A stretch of DNA of 64,000 nucleotides from Methanogenium cariaci JCM 10550. Its GTDB lineage: Archaea > Halobacteriota > Methanomicrobia > Methanomicrobiales > Methanomicrobiaceae. Every line of letters starts with the position of its first letter. Within the stretch, counting starts at the first letter, position 1. The translations under genes were made by a program, and so were the position numbers. Location: the NCBI RefSeq assembly GCF_001315945.1, contig NZ_BBBG01000001.1:62001-126000 (forward strand). Reading direction: 5' to 3'. This document shows, one piece after another, positions 32,328-42,670 of this stretch. The notes beneath the pieces are model-generated. The model was not told the DNA's origin. It ran no database searches and was given only the letters and a program-made list of their open reading frames with translations.

Positions 32328-32591
32328 TTAGAGTTTCTGTGCGATTTTTTTCATCAGTTCTTCCTTGCTGCCCTTCCAGTCGACAATGACTCTGCCGTCC
32401 TGCTTCCACCAGTATGCCGGGTGTGAGGTCTTCTCATCAATCCGTGCAGAGAGGCCTGCCTTCTTTGCAGCCTTGTGGATTGCCCTGATTTGGGGAGACT
32501 CGCGCGCCATCTCCCTGGGTATCCGGCGGCCCTGACTGCGGGTGAGAGCACTGTCAAAGTAACACGGATAAAGTGTCCGCTCAGGATTCAT
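32328..32591 (-). CDS. srp19: Signal recognition particle 19 kDa protein
   Basis: An 87-residue RNA-binding protein that helps SRP54 bind SRP RNA. The start NPERTLYPCYFDSALTRSQG, then RRIPREMA and SPQIRAIHKAAKK, is characteristic. Ends KEELMKKIAQKL. Complete frame. It is 15 bases upstream of the PHP gene on the same strand. Confidence 0.92.
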   Translation of the reverse strand: MNPERTLYPCYFDSALTRSQGRRIPREMARESPQIRAIHKAAKKAGLSARIDEKTSHPAYWWKQDGRVIVDWKGSKEELMKKIAQKL

Positions 32592-32645
32592 ATACTAGGT
32601 ATGTCCGTGTGAAGGTATAAACGATACTTTGCCAAACCTATACAC

Positions 32646-33293
32646 ATGCACCACATTGACGTCAGTATCGAAAAGGACATCTTTGAAGCAAACAATCGCC
32701 TTGCTGCGAAGAATCATGACACTCTTGCCGCAGCAGGCATTCGTGCCTTTGACCTTCTCGGTGCCATCGGCTCTGGCAAGACCTCACTTGTGAACTGCTG
32801 GTGCCTATGCTAAAGGAACGCGGGCTGAATGCAGGGGCCATCGCAGGCGATGTCTACGGGGGATGACGACTTTCAGCGGATTGTTGCGACCGGCGCTCCT
32901 GCGGTGAACGCAAATACCGGCAAGGAGTGTCATCTGGATGCCCATCTCGTGGAACATGCCATTGAGCACCTGCCCTTGGATGAGGTTGACATTCTCTTCA
33001 TAGAGAACGTCGGAAACATGGTCTGCCCGACTGACTTTGCCCTTGGCGCAGAGAAACGTATTGTCGTGGTCTCCACCACCGAGGGTGATGATGTTGCAAA
33101 CAAACACCCGATGATGTTCCGTGAGAGTACGATGGCTGTGATCAACAAGGTGGACCTGGCAGAATACGTCGGCTGTGATGTGGCCCGGCTGGAATCTGAC
33201 ATCCACCGGTACAACCCGGAGATGCCGGTATTCCTGACCAATATGAAGACTGGTGACGGGATGGAAGCCCTTCTCGATGAGATCCTCAGATGA
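32646..33293 (+). CDS. hypB: Hydrogenase nickel-insertion GTPase HypB
   Basis: GTPase that delivers nickel to NiFe hydrogenases. About 216 residues: DLLGAIGSGKTSLVE (P loop), AIAGDVYGDDDF, LLFIENVGNMVCP-type metal segment (DILFIENVGNMVCPTDF), and VINKVDLAEYVG (NKxD). Metal-site residues CH in NTGKECHLDAHL are present. Frames break at a lost G near 32795 and at a 5-G run near 32860. Hydrogenotrophic methanogens need this for Frh, Mvh and Ech enzymes. Confidence 0.93.
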
Positions 33294-33319
33294 TCAGTGG
33301 AATTAAATAGCTACAAGGG

Positions 33320-33330
33320 CAATATTTATA
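33320..33330 (+). promoter_or_regulatory. Candidate TATA box of rps8e
   Basis: CAATATTTATA lies about 63 bases before the rps8e ATG at 33393. A C run (33351-33357) follows in the leader. Confidence 0.4.
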
Positions 33331-33392
33331 GACTTCAGAGGAGGGCTTACCCCCCCTTCCGAATACATTTCATACAATTCAGGTGTTATTAA

Positions 33393-33770
33393 ATGCAGTG
33401 GCATGGCAGATCAGTTCGGAAAGAAACCGGTGGCAGAATCCGGTTCGCACGGAGTAAGAGGAGAAGTGAGGTTGGCAATTCGCCTGCTGATTCGCATATC
33501 GGCGAGGACCGCACGAAAATTATCCGCACGCTGGGAGCAAACCAGAAGATTCGGGTGCTGCGTGCACAGTACGCAAATGTTGCAAACCAGAAGAGCGGGG
33601 GGGAAATCCGCCGGGTAGCAATCGAGACTGTTGACAAAAATACGGCCAACCCGAACTTTGTGCGGAGAAACCTGCTCACGAAGGGTGCCATCATCAAGAC
33701 CGAGATCGGTGATGCACGTATCGTAAGCAGGCCTGGTCAGGACGGCGTTATCAACGCTGTTCTTATCTAA
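33393..33770 (+). CDS. rps8e: Ribosomal protein S8e
   Basis: Archaeal/eukaryotic small-subunit protein, 125 residues. Starts MQWHGRSVRKETGGRIRFAR, then HIGEDRTKIIRTLGANQKIR, NFVRRNLLTKGAII and SRPGQDGVINAVLI, all standard. Complete frame; a 7-G run (near 33597) adds one Gly in QKSGGEIRR. Possibly transcribed with the following two genes. Confidence 0.95.
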   Translation: MQWHGRSVRKETGGRIRFARSKRRSEVGNSPADSHIGEDRTKIIRTLGANQKIRVLRAQYANVANQKSGGEIRRVAIETVDKNTANPNFVRRNLLTKGAIIKTEIGDARIVSRPGQDGVINAVLI

Positions 33771-33844
33771 CAATCATTTTTTCGTATCGTTTATCTCATC
33801 TGAGCGTATGCTTTTATTATGCATATCATCTAAAAACTGGTGTA

Positions 33845-34273
33845 ATGCGCAGAATATACCATCGTTTTCCGATGAGGACGGATCTGGTTTTTACCATGCC
33901 GCGCCCGTTCATTGACGTGGTCTCCACAATACTTGCTCTGCATGGGACGCATGAGGCCGGGCGGACACCTGATGGGGGGGAGATGGTGCGGATTGATTTC
34001 GGTGCAGCAGTGGCAGAAAGGAAGACCTCCTTTGTGGCGGTTGACTCCATACCTGACCTGCTGAATACAATTACCGAAGTGGTTGATTTTCAGATTGAAC
34101 TCAAAGAGACGACGATCATGTCAGACCGGCGCGTTCCCCCCCGTTCTAAAAATGTATTTCTTCTTCGTATCGCAGAGTCCGGGATGGCCTGTGAGTGTAC
34201 GGTAGTGAAGACCAGTACTATAGCTGGTCTGGATGCACTGGACCTTAAGGCCCTGATTGGGGGTGCGGTATAA
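33845..34273 (+). CDS. Hypothetical protein upstream of the DUF2240 gene
   Basis: A 142-residue soluble protein from ATG 33845 (or 33872). Charged, without membrane segments, with a hydrophobic centre SIPDLLNTITEVVDFQIELK. No family is recognised. Its TAA is directly followed by the GTG of the DUF2240 gene, so the two are a pair. The order S8e - this gene - DUF2240 may be informative for function (ribosome or replication linked) but nothing more can be said. Confidence 0.6.
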   Translation: MRRIYHRFPMRTDLVFTMPRPFIDVVSTILALHGTHEAGRTPDGGEMVRIDFGAAVAERKTSFVAVDSIPDLLNTITEVVDFQIELKETTIMSDRRVPPRSKNVFLLRIAESGMACECTVVKTSTIAGLDALDLKALIGGAV

Positions 34274-34749
34274 GTGACCCTGCAGACTGCTGTAGCAGCA
34301 CCCTTCCGGCATATGCACCGGGGGGGTCGGTTGCGCCGCACTGAATTTATCTATTTTCTTGCCATTGATCGGCGCTGGATGAGTCGTGATCAGGCGAGTT
34401 CTCTTATCACGATTGCCTTCGTGAGAATCTTTTGCATGAAGAGGAGGGTGTACTGGTGCCTTCCTTTAATCCGGCAGAGGTAGAAATCCCGTTGGGGGGG
34501 TTCCGCCCGTCAGAGGATATCTTTGTGCAGGGAGAAAATTATTGTGATACCCTGATGGTTCGTATCGCCGAGGCACGGGATGTGTCTCAAAAAGAGGTGG
34601 CTGCAGAGATACACGCCCTCATTACCGAACGGTTTGATGGTCGCCTGATCCCTGAAGCTGGTGCGGTAATCCTTGCCCGGAAGTATGGAGTACCGTTTGA
34701 GGATCTCATCGAAAACCTGCGTGAATCACTCCGCAGTTCTGGCTGCTGA
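34274..34749 (+). CDS. DUF2240 family protein
   Basis: GTG start right after the previous stop. Joined product about 158 residues: TAVAAPFRHMHRGGRLRRTE, FIYFLAIDRRWMSRDQA, then LVPSFNPAEVEIPLGFRPSE and ARKYGVPFEDLIENLRESL. These match DUF2240, an archaeal family of unknown function with a helical, HTH-like start. One C is lost near 34419 (AFRENLLHEEEG expected). A 7-G run gives PLGGFRPS. Confidence 0.75.
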
Positions 34750-34789
34750 ATGAAAAATCGGCAAAAAAGGTATGTAAATTTCTTCAGGA

Positions 34790-35197
34790 TTACTCTGCAG
34801 CTGCTTCTTCTGCAGGTGCAAAGTAGTCCTTCAGGCTCTTTTCGCCATATTCAACGACCTTTGCATTGATCTGGACAAAGTCGCCATTGATCTCTGCTCC
34901 ACGGATGCTCATTCTCCTGCGCTGTCCGTTGTAGGTAGGGCGGAAGCCAACACCGTTTGCAAGGAGGAGTCTCCTTCGGCTGAGACCGGGGGGGAGGTCA
35001 CGGCGTGCGGGAATTCCTGTCTTGTCGGTTGCCCCCCCGGTGATTGCGATCTGGTATCCTGCAAATCCGAGTGCATCGCCTGCAATGATGTCGCCTACGC
35101 TCTTGCCAATGAGACTGCCTGCCATGCCGCCGGTCGCCTCAATCTTGTATGAAATGCCCTCCTGTGGGTCAGAGAGAACTACTTTGAAGTCTGCCAT
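34790..35197 (-). CDS. rps6e: Ribosomal protein S6e
   Basis: Archaeal S6e, 135 residues: MADFKVVLSDPQEGISYKIE, FAGYQIAITGGATDKTGIPA, RRDLPGLSRRRLLLANGVGF, RRRMSIRGAEI. ATG at 35197. An open frame continues far upstream into infB only because a G run at the infB stop is one base too long; that fusion is not real. Follows infB on the minus strand with about 95 bases between. One or two 7-base runs add a residue (DLPPGLS, TGGATD). Confidence 0.95.
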   Translation of the reverse strand: MADFKVVLSDPQEGISYKIEATGGMAGSLIGKSVGDIIAGDALGFAGYQIAITGGATDKTGIPARRDLPPGLSRRRLLLANGVGFRPTYNGQRRRMSIRGAEINGDFVQINAKVVEYGEKSLKDYFAPAEEAAAE

Positions 35198-35292
35198 ATT
35201 GTAATGCTCCTTTTTGAAAGTGTCTATTATGTTTGTTTGAATGCTATTAAAAATTGTGGGGGGGTTCGGATGTATGCCGCTCCGGGGGGGCG

Positions 35293-37117
35293 TTACTTGC
35301 CCCCAGAACGGTCGTTCCTTACGTTTTATCCGTGTATACTCCTCCAGAACGTCGATCATCCCTCCGGTGAGATGGGTGGTCATCTCCCCCTCCAGCACCT
35401 TGACATGGTGTTCGGGAATCTCGACATAGAGATCATCCCCCCCTACGTTTATCTGGCGGCCGACAGTCGGGCCTTCAATGGAGATTGCTACTTCGGCTCC
35501 CTGGTTTGCCTCGCTGGTATTCTCCTGCCCGATCTTCATCTGTTTAATCCGACCGATTCTCTTCCCTGACGGGAGGACGAGGTTGACGCCTGCCTGGAGT
35601 TTTCCGGCCAGTACACGCACACCGACCACTGCCGGGTTGGACTGCCGGAAGACACAGTCCGGGAGGAGGGTGATCTTGGCGGGCAGGATGAGTTTCTCAA
35701 AACTCTCCTTGTGCATGAGGCGGCGTGTCTCATCTTCCCAGTCCATGTAGTCATCGATGAGATGGTAGATGACATCAGACTCAAAGAGGCGCACGTGCCC
35801 ATCGCATGTTCGGCAAGGATATCGATGGCATCCGGGAGTATGGTGGTGTTGAAGGCAAGGATGATGGAGTAGAGGGGGTCTCTGATGGTGGAAACCTCCA
35901 CGATGTCATGCCGGGAGACCGGGCCGACCTCGGCACGCATGATGGGGGATCTTGTGCTCTTCGAGTTCCTTGGATAGTGCTTCCAGAGCACCGATGGTGT
36001 CGGCCTTGATGAAGATTCCTTCATCGGAGAGGTTTACCTGTACGTCCTGCATCTCGTGGAGAATGGAATCAACAATCTCCTCACGGTTGCCCCCCCGCAC
36101 TACGCGGAGGGGGTGAACCGGCGATGGCACCTTCCAGTTTCGGGGGCAGAGACCTTGATACCGGATGCGGCGGTCACCTTTTTCACCCGTTCAAACCGGT
36201 CTTCGGTGAGAATCTCCTGCATGGGCCGGGGGGTTTTAACAGGGAACGGACCTTTGTCTCAATGACGCCGCGTTCCCCCCCGCCGACTACGATCTCGTCA
36301 CCCACATTCAGCTGACCGTCAATAAGGATGAGATCAAGGGTGGTCCCAAGGCCTCGTTCCTCTTTCACCTCAAGAACGGTGCCATACCCGGGTCCGGTGG
36401 TGGAGAGCGTGAGGTTCTCTGTCAGATACCGCTGAGCAAGGCCAATCATCACCATCAAAAGGTCGGGGGGGAGACCTTCGCCGGTGATGCCGGAGATGGG
36501 TACAATTGCGATATTGCGGGCGAAATCCCTGATCCTGTCAAAACGGTCGCAGTTGAACCCCATCTCTGAGAGTTCACCGACCAGTTCATAGGTCTTTGTC
36601 TCAATCATTCCCTGCACCCGTTCGTTCTGATTTGCGTAGGTCTTCAGGAAGGGTGCATTCTCCTGCGCCCTCCAGCCGTGGATACGGTCGATCTTTGTGG
36701 CAGCGATGACGAACGGGGGGGTCTTAAAGTTTCGGAGAATCTGGAGTGCCTCTTTGGTCTGTGGCTGGAACCCGTCGTTGATGTCCACCACGAGGATGGC
36801 CATGTCGGCAAGTGCCCGCCGCGTGAGCGCAGTGTGGTGAAGGCATGGTGGCCGGGTGTATCGATAAACAGCAGTCCGGGAATGTCAAACTCTGCCGTAT
36901 TGTTTGCGCTGCTCATTTTTCGTATCGCATCGAGGGGCACGATGGTTGCCCCCCCGATATGCTGGGTGATGGCACCTGCCTCGCGGTCCACCACCGATGA
37001 ACCACGTATCCGGTCCAGGAGTGATGTCTTTCCGTGATCTACATGTCCCAGTACACAGACCACCGGTGTACGAATGGATGATGCAGCCTCTGATGTTTTC
37101 GTCTTCTTTTTTGCCAT
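35293..37117 (-). CDS. infB: Translation initiation factor aIF5B (IF-2)
   Basis: GTPase that joins ribosomal subunits at initiation. N-terminus [20 protein letters not shown], then [15 protein letters not shown] (P loop), [17 protein letters not shown] (DxPGH), [13 protein letters not shown] (NKID), and C-terminal domains ending [12 protein letters not shown]. About 600 residues, normal for archaeal aIF5B. Stop placed at 35293-35295 by reading the 5-base run there as 4. Other frame changes near 36820, 36235, 36075, 35945 and 35805. Starts downstream of a TATA-like TATTTATATG. Confidence 0.93.
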
Positions 37118-37733
37118 GCGTTCCGCCCTCTGTCTTTGGTATTGGTATTTGAAAAAAAATTATCAATTCATCAGCCGCTCTTCTGGTATGCACCGTTTTG
37201 CGGCGTTTTTCATATAAATAGTTCACCTGAAGTATTAATGGTGTTCGGGTGGGTGGTTGTGATAGGGCCTATTTGCAGGGCGGTGGTGTTCCTTTTTTGT
37301 GTGTCGGGGGGGCACTCGGGGGGGGAGTCCTGTGAGAGTGACTCCGGGTACAGCTGCAGGGAGTTTGAGTGGAATCTGCGTCTTCTGCTGTGAGCGGCCC
37401 TGGCCGGGCGCGCCATGGGCACGGGTTCGTGGAGCAGCCTTAGCCTGGAGTATATGCGGTCTTTGTGGTGGGTACACGCCTGTGATTTTGGATGGGGGTG
37501 CCCCCCCGTCATGGGTGATGGAAGTGAGCAATCTGTGGGGGTATTTGTCCGTTATGCAGCGGGTATTCGTGCAAATGCGCCCGGATCATGGTTTTTTCAC
37601 TGATATTATCGAACTGCTGCCTGTTATCGTGTGAGTTTCTGTTCTTGTGTTGCATTGCGTTTCTTAGATCTGTGGTGCCAGAACAAATTGGATAGATTAA
37701 TTACTGCGGATGTCAAAATAGGAAAGGCATCTT
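37118..37733. other. Gene-free, GC-rich stretch with a promoter-like element and hairpins
   Basis: TATTTATATG (minus, 37211-37220) is a promoter candidate for infB. To its right lie GC-rich sequences with inverted repeats, such as GGAGTC (37323-37328) with GACTCC (37339-37344), and no supported protein. The open frame at 37299-37634 is low-complexity and has no family match. A structured RNA is possible; I could not recognise SRP RNA or RNase P RNA signatures in it. Confidence 0.45.
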
Positions 37734-37811
37734 GCCGGGGGGGTAGGGTAGTGGTTATCCTCAGGGATTGTGGTTCCCTGGACTCGGGTTCAAGTCTCGG
37801 CCCCCCCGGCC
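37734..37811 (+). tRNA. tRNA-His(GTG)
   Basis: Anticodon loop TTGTGGT carries GTG, with stems AGGGA/TCCCT. T loop TTCAAGT. Acceptor GCCGGGG pairs with CCCCGGC, but both copies read as 7-base runs (37737-37743 and 37801-37807) where 4 are expected. The same +3 on both arms cannot be native in a 7-bp stem. Confidence 0.9.
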
Positions 37812-37987
37812 TCGTTTCTTTTTTGGTTCTGTTGAATATCTCGTTCTGAGTAGGAATTGTATTTTCTCGCGGTGTTTGATTTTTGTCGTATGGTCCCCCC
37901 CACTCCGGATCTGCGGCCTCTGCTGAAATGCCAAAGGGTATGCGTGGATACCTGCAATCTCTAGTTGTGTGGGGGGGAATCTCTGGT

Positions 37988-40186
37988 ATGGTTCACATTC
38001 GTGTCCTGTATATCGATGATCAAGGCTTGTCGATGAGGTGGTACAATGTCTCTCTGATACCGGAGGGTTTCATGTTGATGTATCGTTGTCGTCTGCCGAT
38101 GCGCTCCTGAAACTGCAGGAGAGCAGGTATGATGCCATCATATCGGAACATGTGCTCCCCCCCGACACGGATGGAATCGGGATACTGAAAAATATCCGTT
38201 CTTTAGGTGACCCAGTTCCTTTCATATTCTTTACAGCTACTGATGGCCAGGATACGGTTATTGAGGCTCTGAATGCGGGCGCTGATTTTTACCTCAGGAA
38301 AGAGGCCGACTCCCTGACACAACTGGGATGTCTCGTGGATACCGTCCACAGGCTGGTGGCGGAAAAAATGGCCTGTTGCCCGCCGGTGCCCCTCCAATCC
38401 GAGCTGCGGATGATTCTGGACTCATCGGATGATCCGATGCTCTTCATCGGTCTGGATCACACCATCATCTGGGCCAATAAAGTATTTTTTGAATTGATCG
38501 GGGGGGTCAGTCCCTCTGATGTCATAGGCAGGCACTGCCATGATGTGGTCTGGGGGGGGAGGGATGCACCTGTGCACAGTGCAGAATCCCAAAGGTCATT
38601 GCTTCCGGAAAATCTGTATCTTCTGAAGTCTATCGGCCGGATGGTCGGTATTTCTGGGTCACTACTTATCCTGTAACCAGTGGTGAGGGGGGGACTGCAT
38701 CGGGTATATTAAGAAGGTGACTGATATCACGGAGATAAAACGGTCTCAGGTGGCAGTGCAGCAGGAAAAAGAGAAGTACAATCTGCTTTTCCAGTCCGCC
38801 AATGATATGTTTTATCTGTATGTCCTGCTACCGGGGGGGGCGTTCCCGGAAGGATTCTTGATGTCAATGCTGCCGCGTGCAGGAGAATGGGCTATTCACG
38901 AGAGGAATTTCTCCGGATGCTGGTAACAGACATCGATGATCCTGGTATGGATCACTACCAGGGCACGCTCATCTCTGAGATCGGTGAGATGGGCCATTTT
39001 ATCTTTGAATGGCAGCACGTGACAAAAACCGGGGGGGAGCATGTGCCGGTCGAGGTGTCGGTGAATTTCTTTGAGCTGGATGGTGCACCCGTCGCACTCT
39101 CTGTTGTCAGGGATATCACCGAGCGCAAAGAGGCTGAGCATGCCCTGCAGATGCGTGAGCGGGAGTATCGGGATCTGGTTGATAATATTAATGAGGTTAT
39201 TTTCCGGACTGATGTCGGGGGGGTATTTTACGTACATCAGCCCTGCGATTGCGAAGATGGTCGGGGGGGGTGCGGGTATGCACCCTCGGAGCTGATCGGA
39301 ACACATTTCATGGACTATATTTATCCTGCCGATCGGTCACAGTTGCAGAAACATTTTCTGGAACGTCTCTCCGGGATTAAAAAACGGTCAACGTTCCGTC
39401 TTTTGACAAAAGCCGGCAATGAACGCTGGGTGCTGGAATCCAGCAGACCAATCAGGGAAGGAAATGAGGTGGTGGGTCTCCAGGGTATGTTCCTCGATAT
39501 CACACACTTCAGACTGATGGGTGCTGCCCTGAAGAAGGCAAACAAGAAACTGAATATCCTATCGAGTATCACCCGTCACGACATCCTGAATCAGGTCACT
39601 GCAATGAACCTGTATCTGGAACTTATTGAGACTGATTCCAAAAATCCACAAAGACAGCGGGAATCCTTTGAGGCAGCACTCGAGATCATGGCCAACGTGG
39701 AGCGGATCATCACTTTTACCCGCATGTATGAAAATTTGGGCGTGAATGAGCCGGAATGGCAGGACATCGCTGCTATTGTTGAGCGGGAGATGGTTCCGGT
39801 TTCCGGCGGACTGCTGATCCGCAATGAGATCCACCGTCTTGAGGTCTATGCGGACTGCATGCTGGGGGGGAAAGTCTTCTCCAACCTGATGGGGAATACG
39901 GTAATGCACGGGGGCGTTGTGCATGGTGTCACGGTCTCGTTTGAAGAGCGTGCTGGTGAAGGGCGTATCATCGTCGCCGATGACGGTGTGGGCATTGCAG
40001 TGGATATGAAAGAAGAGATCTTTTCGAAGGGTGTTGGAGAAAATACCGGATTCGGGTTGTTTTTATCCCGTGAAATCCTTGACCTGACGGGGATTTCAAT
40101 ACAGGAGACCGGTGTGCCTGATCTAGGTGCCAGATTTGAGATTCTGATCCCATGGGGGAAATTATCGGTTTGTTTCTTCCGTCTGA
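37988..40186 (+). CDS. Receiver-PAS-PAS-PAS sensor histidine kinase
   Basis: About 733 residues. Receiver domain first (VLYIDDQ, FIFFTATDGQDTVIEALNAG, DFYLRK); its phospho-acceptor position reads IISEHVLP, with Glu in place of Asp. Three PAS modules follow (MILDSSDDPMLFIGLDHTII; NLLFQSANDMFYLYVLL; LVDNINEVIFRTDVGG), then the histidine box ILSSITRHDILNQVTAMNLY and the ATPase (NLMGNTVMHG, ADDGVGIAVD, GFGLFLSREILDLTG). Predicted cytoplasmic. Frames change near 38028, 38600, 38690, 38835 and 39230; the stop is at 40184-40186 if the 5-G run near 40155 is read as 4. No cognate output gene lies beside it. Confidence 0.85.
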
Positions 40187-40604
40187 GAGTGGTTGGTCGG
40201 GAATATTTCTGTATCTTTCGCTCCCGTACAATTGAACAGAAATACAACTCCTCTGCCTTCACAAAGGTACGGGAGAGGTCCACATCAAAGATGGTGCTGT
40301 CACGCCTGCGGTGACTGATGCGATCCGTTATTTTCTGCCGGCTGGTGATAGTCCCGGTGATGTTCATCTCTGTTGGTGATTTCTATAACAATTGGCGTTA
40401 TCTCTCTCCTTCTCTGTGTTTTCAGCCAGCCCGTTATGCACTACGTATGCGGTGTGCCTGAACAATATTTATACGGGATTGCGTTAATATGGGCGTGGCA
40501 CTGCATTGGCGGTTGTCCCTCTCCTTTTTGATCTTCACATACCTCGGGGGGGCGGGCTCAGCACAGCAGGAAATATACCTAATTTATCATGTAGGTGGGA
40601 TGAA
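40187..40604. other. Intergenic region before acs
   Basis: No assured gene. Minus-strand reading at about 40155-40367 gives some 70 open codons (TIFDVDLSRTFVKAEELYFC) without recognisable family. CAATATTTATAC at 40463-40474 is a likely TATA box for acs, though about 130 bases before its ATG. Confidence 0.45.
40463..40474 (+). promoter_or_regulatory. Candidate TATA box of acs
   Basis: CAATATTTATAC in the AT-rich part of the intergenic region; the leader to the ATG would be about 105 bases. Confidence 0.4.
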
Positions 40605-42526
40605 ATGTCAGGTTCATTTGATGTGAAACTCGAAGAGACGGTCTATCTCCCTGACCCTTTGGTCCGTGAACAGTCATGGATCGGTGATTATGATACCGAG
40701 TACCAGCGCTTCCTCCGTGACCCCGATGGGTTCTGGGAGGGGGGGATAGCGGGCGAACTCGACTGGTTCAGGAGATGGGATCATGTAAAGAAGTGGGACC
40801 TGCCCTATGCGGAGTGGTTCACCAACGCACAACTCAATATCACCCATAACTGCCTTGACCGGCATGCGACAGGGGGGGAACGGCGCAACAAGGTGGCCCT
40901 CATCTGGCGTGGGGGGGAAAAAGAGGGACAGGAGCGGGTGCTTACCTATCGCCAACTCTACCGGCAGGTGATGCGGTTTGCAAGTGCCCTCAAAAAGATG
41001 GGGGATTGAAAAGGGGGGGACACCGTCTGTCTCTACATGCCGCTTGTGCCCGAACATATCGTCGCCCTCCTCGCGTGTGCGAGAATCGGTGCCGTCCATA
41101 ACATCGTGTATGGCGGGTTTGGGGCGTCGGCACTGAATGCCCGCATCCGTGATTCCAAGGCAAAACTGGTGATCACGTCAGATGTCGGATATCGCCGCGG
41201 CAAACGTGTGGCACTGAAGACCATCGTTGACGAGGCGGTGATCAATGCTCCCTCCGTGGAGAAGATCATTGTCCTCCGCCGGTCTGATCCGGGCCCCCCC
41301 GAACTCTTCCATGAGATGGAGGTGGACTTCTACGAGGTGCTTGAAAGTGGGGACGCCACCTGCGAAGCGACGGTAATGGACGCAGAAGACCCGCTCTTTA
41401 TCCTGTATACGAGCGGGACGACCGGCCAGCCGAAGGGCATCATCCACACCTGTGCGGGATACATGGTCGGCACCTACTACACGACAAAGTATGTCTTTGA
41501 CATGAAGGAGAACGATGTCCACTGGTGTACGGCAGACCCCCCCGGCTGGATCACCGGTCACAGCTACATCGTCTACGGGCCGCTTGCGGTGGGTGCGACG
41601 GTCCTCATCACCGAGACCGTGCCGGACTATCCTGACCCCGGTATATTCTGGCGCATCGTTGAGGACTTCGGGGGGGTGACCATCTTCTACACTGCCCCCG
41701 ACGGCCATCAGGATGTTTATGCGGGTTGGCGAAGAGTGGCCGGACAAATACAATCTTGATTCCCTGCGGCTCCTCGGTTCGGTGGGTGAACCCCTCAACC
41801 CGGAGGCATTTGAATGGTATTACCGGGTCATCGGGAAGAGTCGCTGCCCCCGTCGTTGACACCTGGTGGCAGACCGAAACGGGGGGGATGCATATGATCA
41901 CAACGATGGTCGGCGAACCGATGAAACCGGGATTTGCCGGCCGGGCCATTCCCGGCGTGGTCGCGGATGTGGTCGATGCGGAGGGCAACCCGGTCGAACC
42001 CGGTACCGGAGGGCTGCTGGTGATAAAGGATTCGTGGCCGGCACAGATGCGGGCGGTGAATAACGACGACACCCGCTACCGTGCCTACTGGGAGACAATA
42101 GACGGCTACTACACAGCAGGTGACCTCGCGGTAAAGGACGAAGACGGCTATATCATGGTTCTTGGGAGGTCGGATGATATCATCATCGTCTCCGGCCACA
42201 ACCTGGGGGGGACGGCGGAAGTGGAGAGTGCGCTCGTCTCCCACGAGGCGGTGGCAGAGGCGGCCGTCATCGGCATCCCCGACCCGGTGAAAGGTCAGAC
42301 GGTGAAGGCGTTTGTCATCCTCGTAGACGGCCACACGCCGACAGAGAAGCTGCAGTCCGATCTCATCTACCATGTGCGGATGAGCATCGGCCCGATTGCG
42401 ATGCCGTCTGCAATTGATTTTGTGGACTCACTCCCGAAGACCCGCAGTGGCAAGATCATGCGCCGGGTTTTAAAGGCGCAGGAGCTGGGGATAGATCCGG
42501 GGGACATATCGACACTGGAGGAGTGA
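40605..42526 (+). CDS. acs: Acetyl-CoA synthetase, AMP-forming
   Basis: Activates acetate to acetyl-CoA via acetyl-AMP. Motifs: [17 protein letters not shown] (ATP binding), [41 protein letters not shown], and [15 protein letters not shown] containing the catalytic lysine. About 637 residues, usual length. ATG at 40605 lies after AGGTGGGATGA. Frames break near 41007, 41700 and 41840; 7-base runs add residues such as WEGGIAGE and [10 protein letters not shown]. In Methanomicrobiales it supplies acetyl-CoA from acetate for assimilation. Confidence 0.95.
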
Positions 42527-42670
42527 CTCCTCCTTCCCTTTTGCGGTGAATACGATATGAATGGCCGACAGTTGAGCAAAGCGGATGGTTCTGTGACTGG
42601 AGTGATGATGCTGGTGGTTGGTAGTGGTGACCGGCATGGATGCCACCGGGGGGGCACATACCCTTAAAAT

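Noticed and set aside
34790-35794. A genuine infB-S6e fusion protein
   Set aside because: The fusion disappears if one run is read as 4 G; both genes then end and start at the usual places.
37323-37345. GGAGTC/GACTCC hairpin as a CRISPR repeat
   Set aside because: Single copy, no array or spacers anywhere in the window.
37299-37634. A 111-codon open frame near tRNA-His
   Set aside because: Low-complexity residues, no family resemblance, depends on over-long runs.
40155-40367. Minus-strand open frame of about 70 codons after the kinase
   Set aside because: Looks somewhat coding but overlaps the kinase end and matches no known family; not supported enough.
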